NCBI RefSeq assembly: GCF_030409845.1
Contig: NZ_JAUFQQ010000003.1
Coordinates: 682,001-746,000 of the forward strand
Reading direction: 5' to 3'
Source of the DNA: Flavobacterium branchiarum
Lineage (GTDB): Bacteria; Bacteroidota; Bacteroidia; Flavobacteriales; Flavobacteriaceae
DNA: 64,000 nt
Made by a program: the position numbers and the translations under genes. Below are positions 7,916-15,873 of the stretch, piece by piece. How positions within the stretch are numbered: position 1 is the first letter of the stretch; every line of letters begins with the position of its first letter. The notes beneath the pieces are model-generated. The model was not told the DNA's origin and made no database searches. It saw only the letters and a program-made list of their open reading frames with translations.

Positions 7916-8188
7916 TTAGTTAACTGCACTTTCTAGTTCAGCTCCTGCTTTGAATTTTACAACATTCTTAGCAGCGATTTGAATAGTTTTTCCAGTTTGA
8001 GGGTTTCTTCCGTCTCTAGCAGCTCTAGCAGATACAGACCAAGATCCGAAACCTACCAATGATACTCTACCACCTTTTTTCAAAGTTGCACCTACGTTTC
8101 CTAAAAATGATTCTAAAGCTAATTTTGCCGCAGCTTTTGTAATTCCTGCATCAGCAGCAATAGCATCGATTAATTCTGATTTGTTCAT
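7916..8188 (-). CDS. HU family DNA-binding protein
   Basis: A 90-residue nucleoid protein of the HU/IHF fold, which bends and compacts DNA as a dimer. It starts MNKSELIDAIAADAGITK, and the DNA-binding arm carries RAARDGRNPQTGKTIQI (about residues 54-70). Length and motif order are those of bacterial HU. A longer frame to 8227 adds 13 residues outside the family; the ATG at 8186-8188 is chosen. It has a strong TTG-N19-TAAATTTG promoter and its own terminator, as expected for an abundant protein. Confidence 0.96.
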   Translation of the reverse strand: MNKSELIDAIAADAGITKAAAKLALESFLGNVGATLKKGGRVSLVGFGSWSVSARAARDGRNPQTGKTIQIAAKNVVKFKAGAELESAVN

Positions 8189-8231
8189 AATAATAGTTAT
8201 TAATTGTTGGTTAAAAAAAATTGTCAATACA

Positions 8232-8261
8232 CAAATTTAGTAGGAAATACGTTCCTTGCAA
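8232..8261 (-). promoter_or_regulatory. HU promoter (TTG-N19-TAAATTTG)
   Basis: On the minus strand, TTG (8259-8261), 19-nt spacer, TAAATTTG (8232-8239), 43 bp upstream of the HU start codon. The -33 region reads CTTGCAAGGAA, identical over 11 bases to the rpmH promoter. Confidence 0.85.
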
Positions 8262-8367
8262 GTGTTTTGTTTAATTTTAGTTTGAATTGTTAATAACTTG
8301 CTTTTTTTGTTCATAAAGCGACCTAAAAACATCACTAAATATAGTGAGTTGCCTTATTTTGTTGATG

Positions 8368-9315
8368 TTAGTAGACTTTTGCCTTGTCAGAAAAAGTGAT
8401 TCCGTTTAGTAATTCTGCTACAGTCATCCTTTTTTTCCCTGGTAATTGTAAACTCAATAATTGAATATAGCCATCAATAACGGCTATTTTGATTTCCTTT
8501 TTGGTGCTAATTAAGCTACCAATTGGTAGGTCATGTGTTTCGAAAATAGGCTTTGCCTCGTATATTTTTATACTTAATTCTTCACTTTGGTCTTTTAAGA
8601 AACACCAAGAAGCAGGATAAGGACTCAAACCTCTTATTAGATTATTAATTGTTGATGCTGGCTTTGTCCAATCAATCTTGCAGTTTTCTTTATTTAGCTT
8701 GTATGCAGTTTTAATTTCTTCAGATTCTTCCTGAATTATTGTAGTTACATTTCCAGCTTCAATAGCTTGTAATGTTTCAATAACAGTTTCGCTTCCCAAA
8801 TGCATTAATCGGTCATGAAGTTGTCCTGCATTTTCGGTAGGTTCAATTTCTATTTCAGAACTAAGTATCATAGCTCCTGTGTCAATTTTATCATCTATAA
8901 AAAAAGTAGTAACTCCAGTTTTAGTTTCTCCATTTATTATAGCCCAGTTAATAGGAGCGGCACCACGGTAATTAGGAAGTAGAGAAGCATGGAGGTTAAA
9001 AGTTCCTAATGAAGGCATTTCCCATACCACTTTAGGTAGCATTCTAAAAGCCACTACAATTTGTAAATTGGCATTCAAGGCTTTTAATTCTGATAAAAAA
9101 GTTTCATCTTTTAAATTAGTTGGTTGCAATAAATTAAGATTATTAGCTAATGCGTATTCTTTTACAGCCGAATATTTGATTTTTTGACCGCGACCAGCTG
9201 GTTTGTCTGCTGCAGTAATAACACCTACAACATTATAATTGTTCTTTATTATAGTGTCCAGAATTCCAACTGCAAATTCGGGAGTACCCATAAATATGAT
9301 TCTTAATTTTTCCAT
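8368..9315 (-). CDS. fmt: Methionyl-tRNA formyltransferase
   Basis: A 315-residue enzyme that formylates initiator Met-tRNA using 10-formyl-tetrahydrofolate. The N-terminal formyltransferase domain has IIFMGTPEFAVGIL (about 6-19), the HASLLPNYRGAAPINWAI core (109-126) with catalytic N107 and H109, and D145 in DDKIDTGAMI. The C-terminal tRNA-binding domain contains RGLSPYPASWCF. Length is normal. The start codon overlaps the recQ stop by one base (TAATG), so translation is probably coupled to recQ. The usual Gram-negative partner def is not here. Confidence 0.97.
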   Translation of the reverse strand: MEKLRIIFMGTPEFAVGILDTIIKNNYNVVGVITAADKPAGRGQKIKYSAVKEYALANNLNLLQPTNLKDETFLSELKALNANLQIVVAFRMLPKVVWEMPSLGTFNLHASLLPNYRGAAPINWAIINGETKTGVTTFFIDDKIDTGAMILSSEIEIEPTENAGQLHDRLMHLGSETVIETLQAIEAGNVTTIIQEESEEIKTAYKLNKENCKIDWTKPASTINNLIRGLSPYPASWCFLKDQSEELSIKIYEAKPIFETHDLPIGSLISTKKEIKIAVIDGYIQLLSLQLPGKKRMTVAELLNGITFSDKAKVY

Positions 9316-11216
9316 TATGATTTTAAAGTGTATTTATTATTCGGTTTTATTATAATCTGATTCTCTTCTAATAGCTCCTGTAATGTATGAACAACATCAT
9401 CAGCGGTATTATTGGTTCGAGTCTGTATGTCTCTAGAGCTTAATTCTTCGTTTTTTAATAAGTCTAGAATATCTTGTGCGATAGAGTTGTTTTGTTTCTT
9501 GACTTTCTTAGTCTTCTTGGTAATACAATAGGAGCAAATGCCACAATCTGTAGTTGTTTTTTCTCCAAAATAAGCTAGAATCAGCTTGCTTTTGCATGTT
9601 TTATGTTCATTAACATAGTCCAGAACCGATTTTAGTTGGTCTTTTTTTAGATTGTTTTGTTTTTCAAGATATTTTGCAATTCTATTAATTGTGAGTGCAT
9701 CCTCTCGAATTTCATTAAATAATATAGTAGCATCGTTGTTCTTGCTATTATACTCAATAATTTCTTTTTCTTTTAGTTTTTGTAAAACGTTATGCACTTC
9801 AGCTTCTGAACTGCTAGATTTTTTAGCAATAAGTTGAAGGTTAAAAGGAGTCTTCATTTCGTAAATACCAGGGTAAGTACGTAAAATAGCAAGTATGATT
9901 TCCTCATCATTTGGATTCAGACTTATATATCGAATAACTTCTTTAGATTCTATCAGAAATTGCAAAGTGATTTTTTCTGAAAAACCTTGTGATAGGCTGA
10001 TGATGCCTTGCCTGTCTAAAAACTGCAATGCATTATATGTTTTTAAAGTAGGGAAGTCGTATTTATGACAAAAATGATTTAGATTAAAAGAAAACTCTTC
10101 ATCAATTCCCTCGCCGTAGGCAATTCGGAAATAATTGCAAAGTTTAATGTACATTGTGGTCAAAAACTTTTTGTCGGCTAAATTTTGAATAAACTGGTTT
10201 TCTGCATTAGCAGTATCAGATGCGCTAGTAAGTAAAACGGAGAAAGATTTTTCTCCATTACGCCCTGCACGACCAGACTCCTGATAATAGTTTTCTATAT
10301 TTTCGGGTAATTGAGTATGAATTACAGTTTTAACATTGGGTTTGTCAATTCCCATTCCAAATGCATTAGTGGCAACAATAACCTGTGCCTTTTCAGACAT
10401 CCACAATTGCATGTTTTTATCTTTCTCCTTAGTAGTAAGACCACCGTGATAATAAGTAGCTTTAAACCCCAGAGATTCTAATTGAGCCGAAATAGTTAGG
10501 CAAGACTTTCGGTTGCGTACATATATAATAGAGGGTTGTGGGTTTTTTTTCAAAATCTGCTCCGTTCTGTATAGTTTGTCTTCGACTTCAAAAACCATGT
10601 AGGCGATGTTTTCTCTAGCGAATGATTGCTGGAAAAAGTTAGTATCTTTTAATCCCAATTCAGTTTTGATATCTTCAATAACTCTAGGAGTAGCAGTGGC
10701 AGTCAAAGCAAGAAAAGGAATCTTTGGAAAAAATTTCTTTAGTTCCGAAATTTTAAGATAAGCAGGTCTAAAGTCGTGTCCCCATTGCGAAACACAATGT
10801 GCTTCATCTATGGCAATAAAATTTATAGGTAAGTTTTTTACGCGGTCAAGAATCCAGTCCGACTGAAGTCGTTCAGGAGATAGGTAAAGGAATTTATAAT
10901 TTCCGAACTGGCAATTGTCAAGAAGATTAATGATTTCTTCTGTGTTAATTCCGCCAGTAAGTGCAATTGCTTTAATATCGCGTTTTTGTAAGTTAGCAAC
11001 CTGATCTTTCATTAAGGCAACTAAGGGCGAAACCACAAGGCAGATTCCTTCCTTCATCATAGAGGGAACCTGAAAACAAATCGATTTTCCGCCGCCAGTT
11101 GGTAATAAGGCAAAAGTATCTTTGCCTTCTAAAACAGAATCAATGATTTCGTTTTGCAGAGGACGGAAAGTATCATGTTTCCAGTATTTTTTAAGAATCG
11201 CTAATGCTTCTTGCAT
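9315..11216 (-). CDS. recQ: ATP-dependent DNA helicase RecQ
   Basis: A 633-residue 3'-5' DNA helicase of superfamily 2, active in recombinational repair. Helicase motifs are in order: the Walker A TGGGKS (40-45), DEAH (137-140), the RecQ-specific aromatic loop SQWGHDFRP just after it, TATATPRV, and YYQESGRAGRNGE (motif VI). The RecQ zinc site is present as C541, C558, C561 and C564. The C-terminus after the RQC/winged-helix region is short, and I do not see a clear HRDC domain, so HRDC may be missing or very diverged. Upstream of fmt in a two-gene operon. Confidence 0.95.
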   Translation of the reverse strand: MQEALAILKKYWKHDTFRPLQNEIIDSVLEGKDTFALLPTGGGKSICFQVPSMMKEGICLVVSPLVALMKDQVANLQKRDIKAIALTGGINTEEIINLLDNCQFGNYKFLYLSPERLQSDWILDRVKNLPINFIAIDEAHCVSQWGHDFRPAYLKISELKKFFPKIPFLALTATATPRVIEDIKTELGLKDTNFFQQSFARENIAYMVFEVEDKLYRTEQILKKNPQPSIIYVRNRKSCLTISAQLESLGFKATYYHGGLTTKEKDKNMQLWMSEKAQVIVATNAFGMGIDKPNVKTVIHTQLPENIENYYQESGRAGRNGEKSFSVLLTSASDTANAENQFIQNLADKKFLTTMYIKLCNYFRIAYGEGIDEEFSFNLNHFCHKYDFPTLKTYNALQFLDRQGIISLSQGFSEKITLQFLIESKEVIRYISLNPNDEEIILAILRTYPGIYEMKTPFNLQLIAKKSSSSEAEVHNVLQKLKEKEIIEYNSKNNDATILFNEIREDALTINRIAKYLEKQNNLKKDQLKSVLDYVNEHKTCKSKLILAYFGEKTTTDCGICSYCITKKTKKVKKQNNSIAQDILDLLKNEELSSRDIQTRTNNTADDVVHTLQELLEENQIIIKPNNKYTLKS

Positions 11217-11281
11217 TTATCAGAATTAAAGTTAACAATTTAGAAAACAGCTTCTAGTTTTACCAACCTTAAAAACTCCGA

Positions 11282-11815
11282 CTAAATTTTATCTAAGATA
11301 TAAAGAATTCGGTTATTTACAGTGTCTTTTGGAACCTCAATTAGTTCGTATCCGTATTTTTTATACGTTTCTACTAGATGATTGTAAATAGTTTTTGCTT
11401 GTTCGAAGTTTTCGTAACGTTCACCATCACTCTTGTAGATTTCTTCCCAAGGCGGAAGAAGGAAAATTTTAGAATATTTGCAAACTTCGCATGCTTCTGT
11501 GAAATGCTCAGGGTAATTATCGCCTATATAGTCCATATAAGCTACAACATCAGGAATGCCTCTATCAATAAAAACTACTTCCGCAGGTTCTTCTTTAGCA
11601 CTTTCGAATTGTTTTATCCTTCCCTCTAATAGCTTTTCGCTAAATAACAAGGGCTTTTCAAGAAACAGTTGATCGATTCCTTCTTTTTGAGCCTCAAGGG
11701 TTACTTGTCTAGAAATTTCGGGATAACAGCAATATCCATCGGCTACCAAACCATCAATAATTGTAGACTTTCCCGTACCTGGGCCACCAATAATAACAAT
11801 AATTTCTTTCTGCAC
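11282..11815 (-). CDS. AAA_28 family ATPase / nucleotide kinase-like protein
   Basis: A 177-residue P-loop protein with Walker A GGPGTGKS (residues 10-17) directly at the N-terminus and an EVVFIDRGIPDVVAYMDY segment (about 79-96) that looks like the Walker B / kinase lid region. It matches the AAA_28 group, small cytoplasmic NTPases that resemble nucleoside or NadR-type kinases. No substrate is known. It is transcribed from its own promoter with a very short 5' leader. It lies upstream of recQ on the same strand with a 65-bp gap and no terminator in between, so read-through into recQ-fmt is possible. Confidence 0.85.
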   Translation of the reverse strand: MQKEIIVIIGGPGTGKSTIIDGLVADGYCCYPEISRQVTLEAQKEGIDQLFLEKPLLFSEKLLEGRIKQFESAKEEPAEVVFIDRGIPDVVAYMDYIGDNYPEHFTEACEVCKYSKIFLLPPWEEIYKSDGERYENFEQAKTIYNHLVETYKKYGYELIEVPKDTVNNRILYILDKI

Positions 11816-12184
11816 TTTCTAAAAATAAAGTGCAAATTTACCTAAACTTATTGGTATTATACAAGATTTTTTTTTTGAAGCGAGTGATTTTTATTTTTTT
11901 AGTAAGTAAACTTCCTGCTGTTTGTTTCAATCTTTTCCTTTTTAAAGAAAAAAGAAAAAGGTTTTTCACTTCCATCAGGGCTATGGAGGCTAGAATTTGG
12001 CTTTATTATTTTTTTGGGTTGTCAGATAAAAAATTTAGAGGTTGTTACATAATCTGTCAAGACAATCTGTAAAAATGGGATTCAAGATAATAGAAATTTT
12101 AAATTGTCAGTTTGTTTTCAATTGCCATTGGTTAAAATCAACGGATTATTTGTTTTGTGCAGTTATTGACTTTTGCCTAATATT
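11816..12184. other. Intergenic region
   Basis: It holds the AAA_28 gene promoter (11833-11864) and a 17-bp motif at 11967-11983 also found at 37742-37758. An open frame on the plus strand (11830-12072) starts inside that promoter and has no protein-like features. Confidence 0.5.
11833..11864 (-). promoter_or_regulatory. Promoter of the AAA_28 ATPase gene
   Basis: On the minus strand, TTG (11862-11864), 21-nt spacer, TAAATTTG (11833-11840). The start codon is only 17 bp past the -7 element, so the leader would be about 10 nt. Confidence 0.7.
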
Positions 12185-13075
12185 TTAAATTTTCTTCTCA
12201 GAAGGAATAACAATATGTGATTCAAAATTTCTTTTAGCAATAACATTATCTATAAAGTCCAGGACATAGTCAGGTTCTTCCCTAAATAAATAACCACAAA
12301 ACTCATGTCCAGCACCAGAAGAAGTAATCAGTTCAATGTCTTTTTTTAAAGTAATCATGCGATTGTAAACCGAATAAGAACCAGCAAGAGTCATAAACCC
12401 GATTGATTCTGTTGGGCAGGAGCGATGTGATCCTGTAGCATAAGGAACGGTTGTGTCTTCGCTTCCATGAGAAAGTAACATAGGAATAGCATTTTTAGAT
12501 GTAATTAAATCAACATTCATAATGGCTCCAGAGCCACCAATTAGGCCTTTGTATTTAAAGTTTTTGGGCAAGTTATTGGCGTATAAATTCATTGATTTGT
12601 AATCCCAAAAAGAAGCATGAAACGCAATTTCACCACCAGCACTAATTCCTGCAATGAATATTTTGGAAGGATCAATATTGTACGTGTTTTTATTTTTAAT
12701 TAAATAAGCAGTGGCTTGCCATGCATCACTAACGGCAATTTGTATAGTTTTAATTTTTTCAGATAAAGGCGAGGTGCATCCAAAATCTTTATCCTTCATG
12801 TATAATGTGTATGAGATACTTGCAACAGCAATTCCTTTTTTAGCAAGACTACTGGCAAAGTTTTTTTCGCCAAAACGATCACCACCTGAAAAACCACCAC
12901 CATGAGCAAAAATAACAAGAGGTGTTTTTTTATTAGATTTTAAGGGTAAATATAAATCAAGTTCTAGTTTGATCGAGTCATTTTGGAAATAGGTTAACGT
13001 CTTGACTTCTTGTGCTGTAATTGAATTTGAAATAAAAGTGACAATAAATAATAAGTAGAAATAAGGCATTCTCAT
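12185..13075 (-). CDS. Secreted alpha/beta hydrolase (carboxylesterase-like)
   Basis: A 296-residue protein with a signal peptide ending near residue 21 (SNSITAQE), hence periplasmic or secreted. It has the hormone-sensitive-lipase type oxyanion loop HGGGFSGG (58-65), the nucleophile elbow GISAGG with S145, an acid candidate in HGSEDTTVPY, and a catalytic His candidate at H257 in GAGHEF. These place it in the alpha/beta hydrolase_3 / esterase group that hydrolyses carboxylic esters; the natural substrate is unknown. A TATCTTTG element lies 38 bp upstream of the start. The second Met (residue 3) is an equally possible start. Confidence 0.88.
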   Translation of the reverse strand: MRMPYFYLLFIVTFISNSITAQEVKTLTYFQNDSIKLELDLYLPLKSNKKTPLVIFAHGGGFSGGDRFGEKNFASSLAKKGIAVASISYTLYMKDKDFGCTSPLSEKIKTIQIAVSDAWQATAYLIKNKNTYNIDPSKIFIAGISAGGEIAFHASFWDYKSMNLYANNLPKNFKYKGLIGGSGAIMNVDLITSKNAIPMLLSHGSEDTTVPYATGSHRSCPTESIGFMTLAGSYSVYNRMITLKKDIELITSSGAGHEFCGYLFREEPDYVLDFIDNVIAKRNFESHIVIPSEKKI

Positions 13076-13113
13076 TGTGGTAGTTTTTTTTATTATTGGT
13101 ATTTTGAATAAAT

Positions 13114-13121
13114 CAAAGATA
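13114..13121 (-). promoter_or_regulatory. -7 element TATCTTTG of the esterase gene
   Basis: Exact TAnnTTTG on the minus strand, 38 bp before the ATG; no clear TTG at -33. Confidence 0.45.
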
Positions 13122-13277
13122 AAATAATAAAACAGGAAAGGCTAAAATCTATTATTTTAACAATTTTAGGTAATAGTAATTAGTCTGAGGAAAGGAGAAA
13201 ACAAAGCTAATTTTGGTTAATGTATCTCTTGGAAAAAAAATCCGAAAAGCTAAATATAAAATCTCAAATCAAAACCG

Positions 13278-13285
13278 TATATTTG
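13278..13285 (+). promoter_or_regulatory. -7 element TATATTTG of the DUF493-DUF4290 pair
   Basis: Exact TAnnTTTG 19 bp before the ATG at 13305; no convincing TTG at -33. Confidence 0.5.
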
Positions 13286-13304
13286 CGTCTATTTTAATGA
13301 GATA

Positions 13305-13601
13305 ATGGACGAAGATAAAGAAAAAACCATCGCCGAATTTTATGCAAGATTAAAGGTTGAGTTAGATAATACTAACACTTGGCCTGCAGAGTATTTGTAT
13401 AAATTCATTATGCCTTCAGTAGGTGATAATGTTGAGCGCGTAGAGAAAGCTTTTGATAGTATGGGTGCAGTAATTAAAACTACAAAATCTAAAACTGGTA
13501 AATTTACCAGTGTTTCGATAGATGTTACTATGAAAAGCTCAGATGATGTAATCAGTAAATACCAAGAAGTTTCTATAATCGAAGGTATAGTTTCACTATA
13601 A
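13305..13601 (+). CDS. DUF493 (YbeD-like) family protein
   Basis: A 98-residue cytoplasmic protein. WPAEYLYKFIMPSVGDNVERV (about 26-46) and KTGKFTSVSIDVTMKSSDDVISKYQEV (about 62-88) match DUF493/YbeD, an ACT-like small fold whose function is unproven; YbeD sits next to lipB in E. coli. Here it is followed after 2 bp by the DUF4290 gene, and the two are clearly co-transcribed. The ATG at 13305 is the only reasonable start. Confidence 0.85.
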   Translation: MDEDKEKTIAEFYARLKVELDNTNTWPAEYLYKFIMPSVGDNVERVEKAFDSMGAVIKTTKSKTGKFTSVSIDVTMKSSDDVISKYQEVSIIEGIVSL

Positions 13602-13603
13602 TT

Positions 13604-14326
13604 ATGAGCGAAAAATATAAAAAAGAAAATGCCAATGATGTTGTTTTTAATTTAGAATATAATTCTGAAAGACAGCATTTAATCATTCCAGAATACGGTC
13701 GTCATTTGCAAAAATTGATAGATCAGGCTACTGCTATTGAAGATCCTGAACAGCGTAACAAAGCAGCAAAATATATTATTCAAGTAATGGGGAGCTTAAA
13801 TCCACATTTGCGTGATGTGCCTGATTTTCAACACAAGCTTTGGGATCAACTTTTTATTATGTCTGATTTTAAATTAGATGTAGAATCTCCATATCCAATA
13901 CCATCTCGCGAAGTATTACAACTAAAACCCGATGTATTAAAATACCCGCAAAACTATCCAAAATACAGATATTACGGTAACAACATCAAGTACATGATAG
14001 ATGTTGCGAACAAATGGGAAGATGGTGAGATGAAAAATGCATTAGTATTGGTAATTGCCAATCATATGAAAAAATCATACCTAAGTTGGAATAAAGATAC
14101 CGTAAAGGATGATGTTATTTTTGAACATTTGTACGAACTGTCAGATGGGAAAATAAATCTGCTGCAAAGTTCGGAAGAGCTTTTAAATACAACTGATTTG
14201 TTGCGTACAAACAAACGTATATCCAATAAAATTACACCTGCTGGGCAACCTAAAATCCAGAGCAATAAAAATGTTAAAGGACCGGGAAAGCCAAAGCCGT
14301 TTCAAAAAAATAATAATCAGAAATAA
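13604..14326 (+). CDS. DUF4290 domain-containing protein
   Basis: A 240-residue cytoplasmic protein that fits the Bacteroidota family DUF4290: EYNSERQHLIIPEYGRHLQKL (about 18-38), then PEQRNKAAKYIIQVMGSLNPHLRD and YPKYRYYGNNIKYMID. The tail (about 200-240) is basic and Gln/Lys/Asn-rich (GKPKPFQKNNNQK) and looks disordered. No function is known. In this window, as commonly in Flavobacteriia, it precedes murA, which hints at a link to cell-wall synthesis. Its 3' end (AATCAGAAATAA) recurs about 110 bp downstream in the spacer before murA. Confidence 0.88.
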   Translation: MSEKYKKENANDVVFNLEYNSERQHLIIPEYGRHLQKLIDQATAIEDPEQRNKAAKYIIQVMGSLNPHLRDVPDFQHKLWDQLFIMSDFKLDVESPYPIPSREVLQLKPDVLKYPQNYPKYRYYGNNIKYMIDVANKWEDGEMKNALVLVIANHMKKSYLSWNKDTVKDDVIFEHLYELSDGKINLLQSSEELLNTTDLLRTNKRISNKITPAGQPKIQSNKNVKGPGKPKPFQKNNNQK

Positions 14327-14331
14327 GAAAG

Positions 14332-14512
14332 TTACTAAGTTTCTAAGATACTAAGTTGCTGAGGTTTTTTATAATAAAATAGAAAGCGAGTGTCTTAGTA
14401 GTTCAGAGTCTTAAAAAATAATAAACAATCAGAAATAAAAAGTTGCGAGATGCTAAGGTTTCAATCTCAAAAAAAGCGGAGAACCTTAGGCCCTCAGTAG
14501 CTCAGAACCTAA
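14332..14512. repeat. 8-bp-period repeats in the DUF4290-murA spacer
   Basis: Four contiguous octamers of the form N3-CTRAG at 14332-14363, a second short run near 14451-14466, and a run in the opposite orientation at 14481-14512. The inverted arrangement could fold in RNA. The spacer also repeats the end of the DUF4290 gene (AATCAGAAATAA at 14315 and 14427). Confidence 0.6.
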
Positions 14513-14521
14513 AAAATAAAT

Positions 14522-15832
14522 ATGGGAATTTTTAAAATCGAAGGTGGAATTCCTTTAAAAGGAGAAATCACTCCACAAGGAGCAAAAAACGAAGCGTTAC
14601 AAATATTGTGCGCAGTACTTTTAACCTCAGAAAAAGTAAAGATTAATAATATTCCTGATATTATAGATATCAATAAATTGATTACGCTTCTAGGAAATTT
14701 AGGAGTGAAAATTCAAAAAAACGAACCAAGTTCAATTACATTTCAAGCTGATGAGGTAAATGTAAGTTATTTAGAAACAGAAGCTTTCAAGAAAGAAGGT
14801 GGTGCGCTTCGTGGTTCAATCATGATTGTAGGACCGCTTTTAGCACGTTTTGGAAAAGGATATATTCCTAAGCCAGGAGGAGATAAAATAGGACGTCGTA
14901 GATTAGATACTCACTTTGAAGGATTCATTAATCTAGGAGCTAAATTTAGATACAACAGAGAAGATCATTTTTATGGTGTAGAAGCTCCAGAAGGATTAAC
15001 AGGTACGGATATGTTACTTGATGAAGCATCAGTAACAGGAACTGCTAATATCGTTATGGCAGCAGTTTTAGCAAAAGGTAAAACAACAGTTTATAACGCA
15101 GCTTGCGAACCTTACCTGCAACAATTATGTAAGATGTTGAACTCAATGGGAGCTAAGATTTCAGGAGTAGGTTCAAACTTATTGACTATTGAAGGTGTTG
15201 AAAGTTTAGGTGGTTGTGAGCACACAATTCTTCCAGATATGATTGAAATCGGATCTTGGATTGGATTAGCGGCAATGACAAAAAGTGAAATTACAATCAA
15301 AAATGTAAGCTGGGATAATTTAGGATTGATTCCAAATACTTTTAGAAAATTAGGAATTACATTAGAAAAACGTGGTGATGATATTTATATCCCTGCTCAC
15401 GTTAACGGATATGAAGTTAAAACAGATATCGACGGATCAATCTTAACTATTGCCGATGCGCCATGGCCAGGATTTACACCAGATTTATTAAGTATCGTTT
15501 TGGTTGTAGCAACACAAGCAAAAGGAGATGTTTTAATTCACCAAAAAATGTTTGAAAGTCGTTTGTTTTTCGTAGATAAACTAATCGACATGGGAGCAAA
15601 AATAATGCTGTGTGATCCGCATAGAGCAGTTGTTATGGGACATAACTTCGAATCGCAATTAAAAGCGACTACAATGTCTTCGCCAGATATTCGTGCTGGA
15701 ATCTCATTGTTAATCGCAGCTCTATCAGCAAAAGGAACAAGTACAATTCAAAATATAGAGCAAATCGACCGTGGATACGAGCGTATCGATGAGCGATTAA
15801 GAGCTATTGGAGCAAAAATCGTGAGAGCGTAG
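14522..15832 (+). CDS. murA: UDP-N-acetylglucosamine 1-carboxyvinyltransferase
   Basis: A 436-residue EPSP-synthase-fold enzyme that carries out the first committed step of peptidoglycan synthesis, transferring enolpyruvyl from PEP to UDP-GlcNAc in the cytoplasm. The active-site K22-N23 pair is in GAKNEALQIL. The catalytic loop, usually PGGCxIGxRP, reads KPGGDKIGRRRLD here, with D121 (codon 14882-14884) in place of the Cys that fosfomycin alkylates. Other regions (DIDGSILTIADAPWPGFTPDLLS, ERIDERLRAIGA) are canonical, so the enzyme should be active. An Asp at this position is known to give intrinsic fosfomycin resistance in other bacteria. Confidence 0.97.
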   Translation: MGIFKIEGGIPLKGEITPQGAKNEALQILCAVLLTSEKVKINNIPDIIDINKLITLLGNLGVKIQKNEPSSITFQADEVNVSYLETEAFKKEGGALRGSIMIVGPLLARFGKGYIPKPGGDKIGRRRLDTHFEGFINLGAKFRYNREDHFYGVEAPEGLTGTDMLLDEASVTGTANIVMAAVLAKGKTTVYNAACEPYLQQLCKMLNSMGAKISGVGSNLLTIEGVESLGGCEHTILPDMIEIGSWIGLAAMTKSEITIKNVSWDNLGLIPNTFRKLGITLEKRGDDIYIPAHVNGYEVKTDIDGSILTIADAPWPGFTPDLLSIVLVVATQAKGDVLIHQKMFESRLFFVDKLIDMGAKIMLCDPHRAVVMGHNFESQLKATTMSSPDIRAGISLLIAALSAKGTSTIQNIEQIDRGYERIDERLRAIGAKIVRA

Positions 15833-15845
15833 ATAAAACTTTCTA

Positions 15846-15873
15846 ATGAAGAATGACGAATGACGAATGAGGA
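15846..15873 (+). repeat. 4 x 7-bp repeat across the CDF start codon
   Basis: Four copies of ATGANGA (15846-15873), one base differing among them. Each brings an ATG, in shifting frames; the third (15860) starts the CDF gene. Confidence 0.7.

Noticed and set aside
11830..12072. 80-codon plus-strand ORF
   Set aside because: It starts inside the AAA_28 promoter, and its composition is that of translated AT-rich non-coding DNA.
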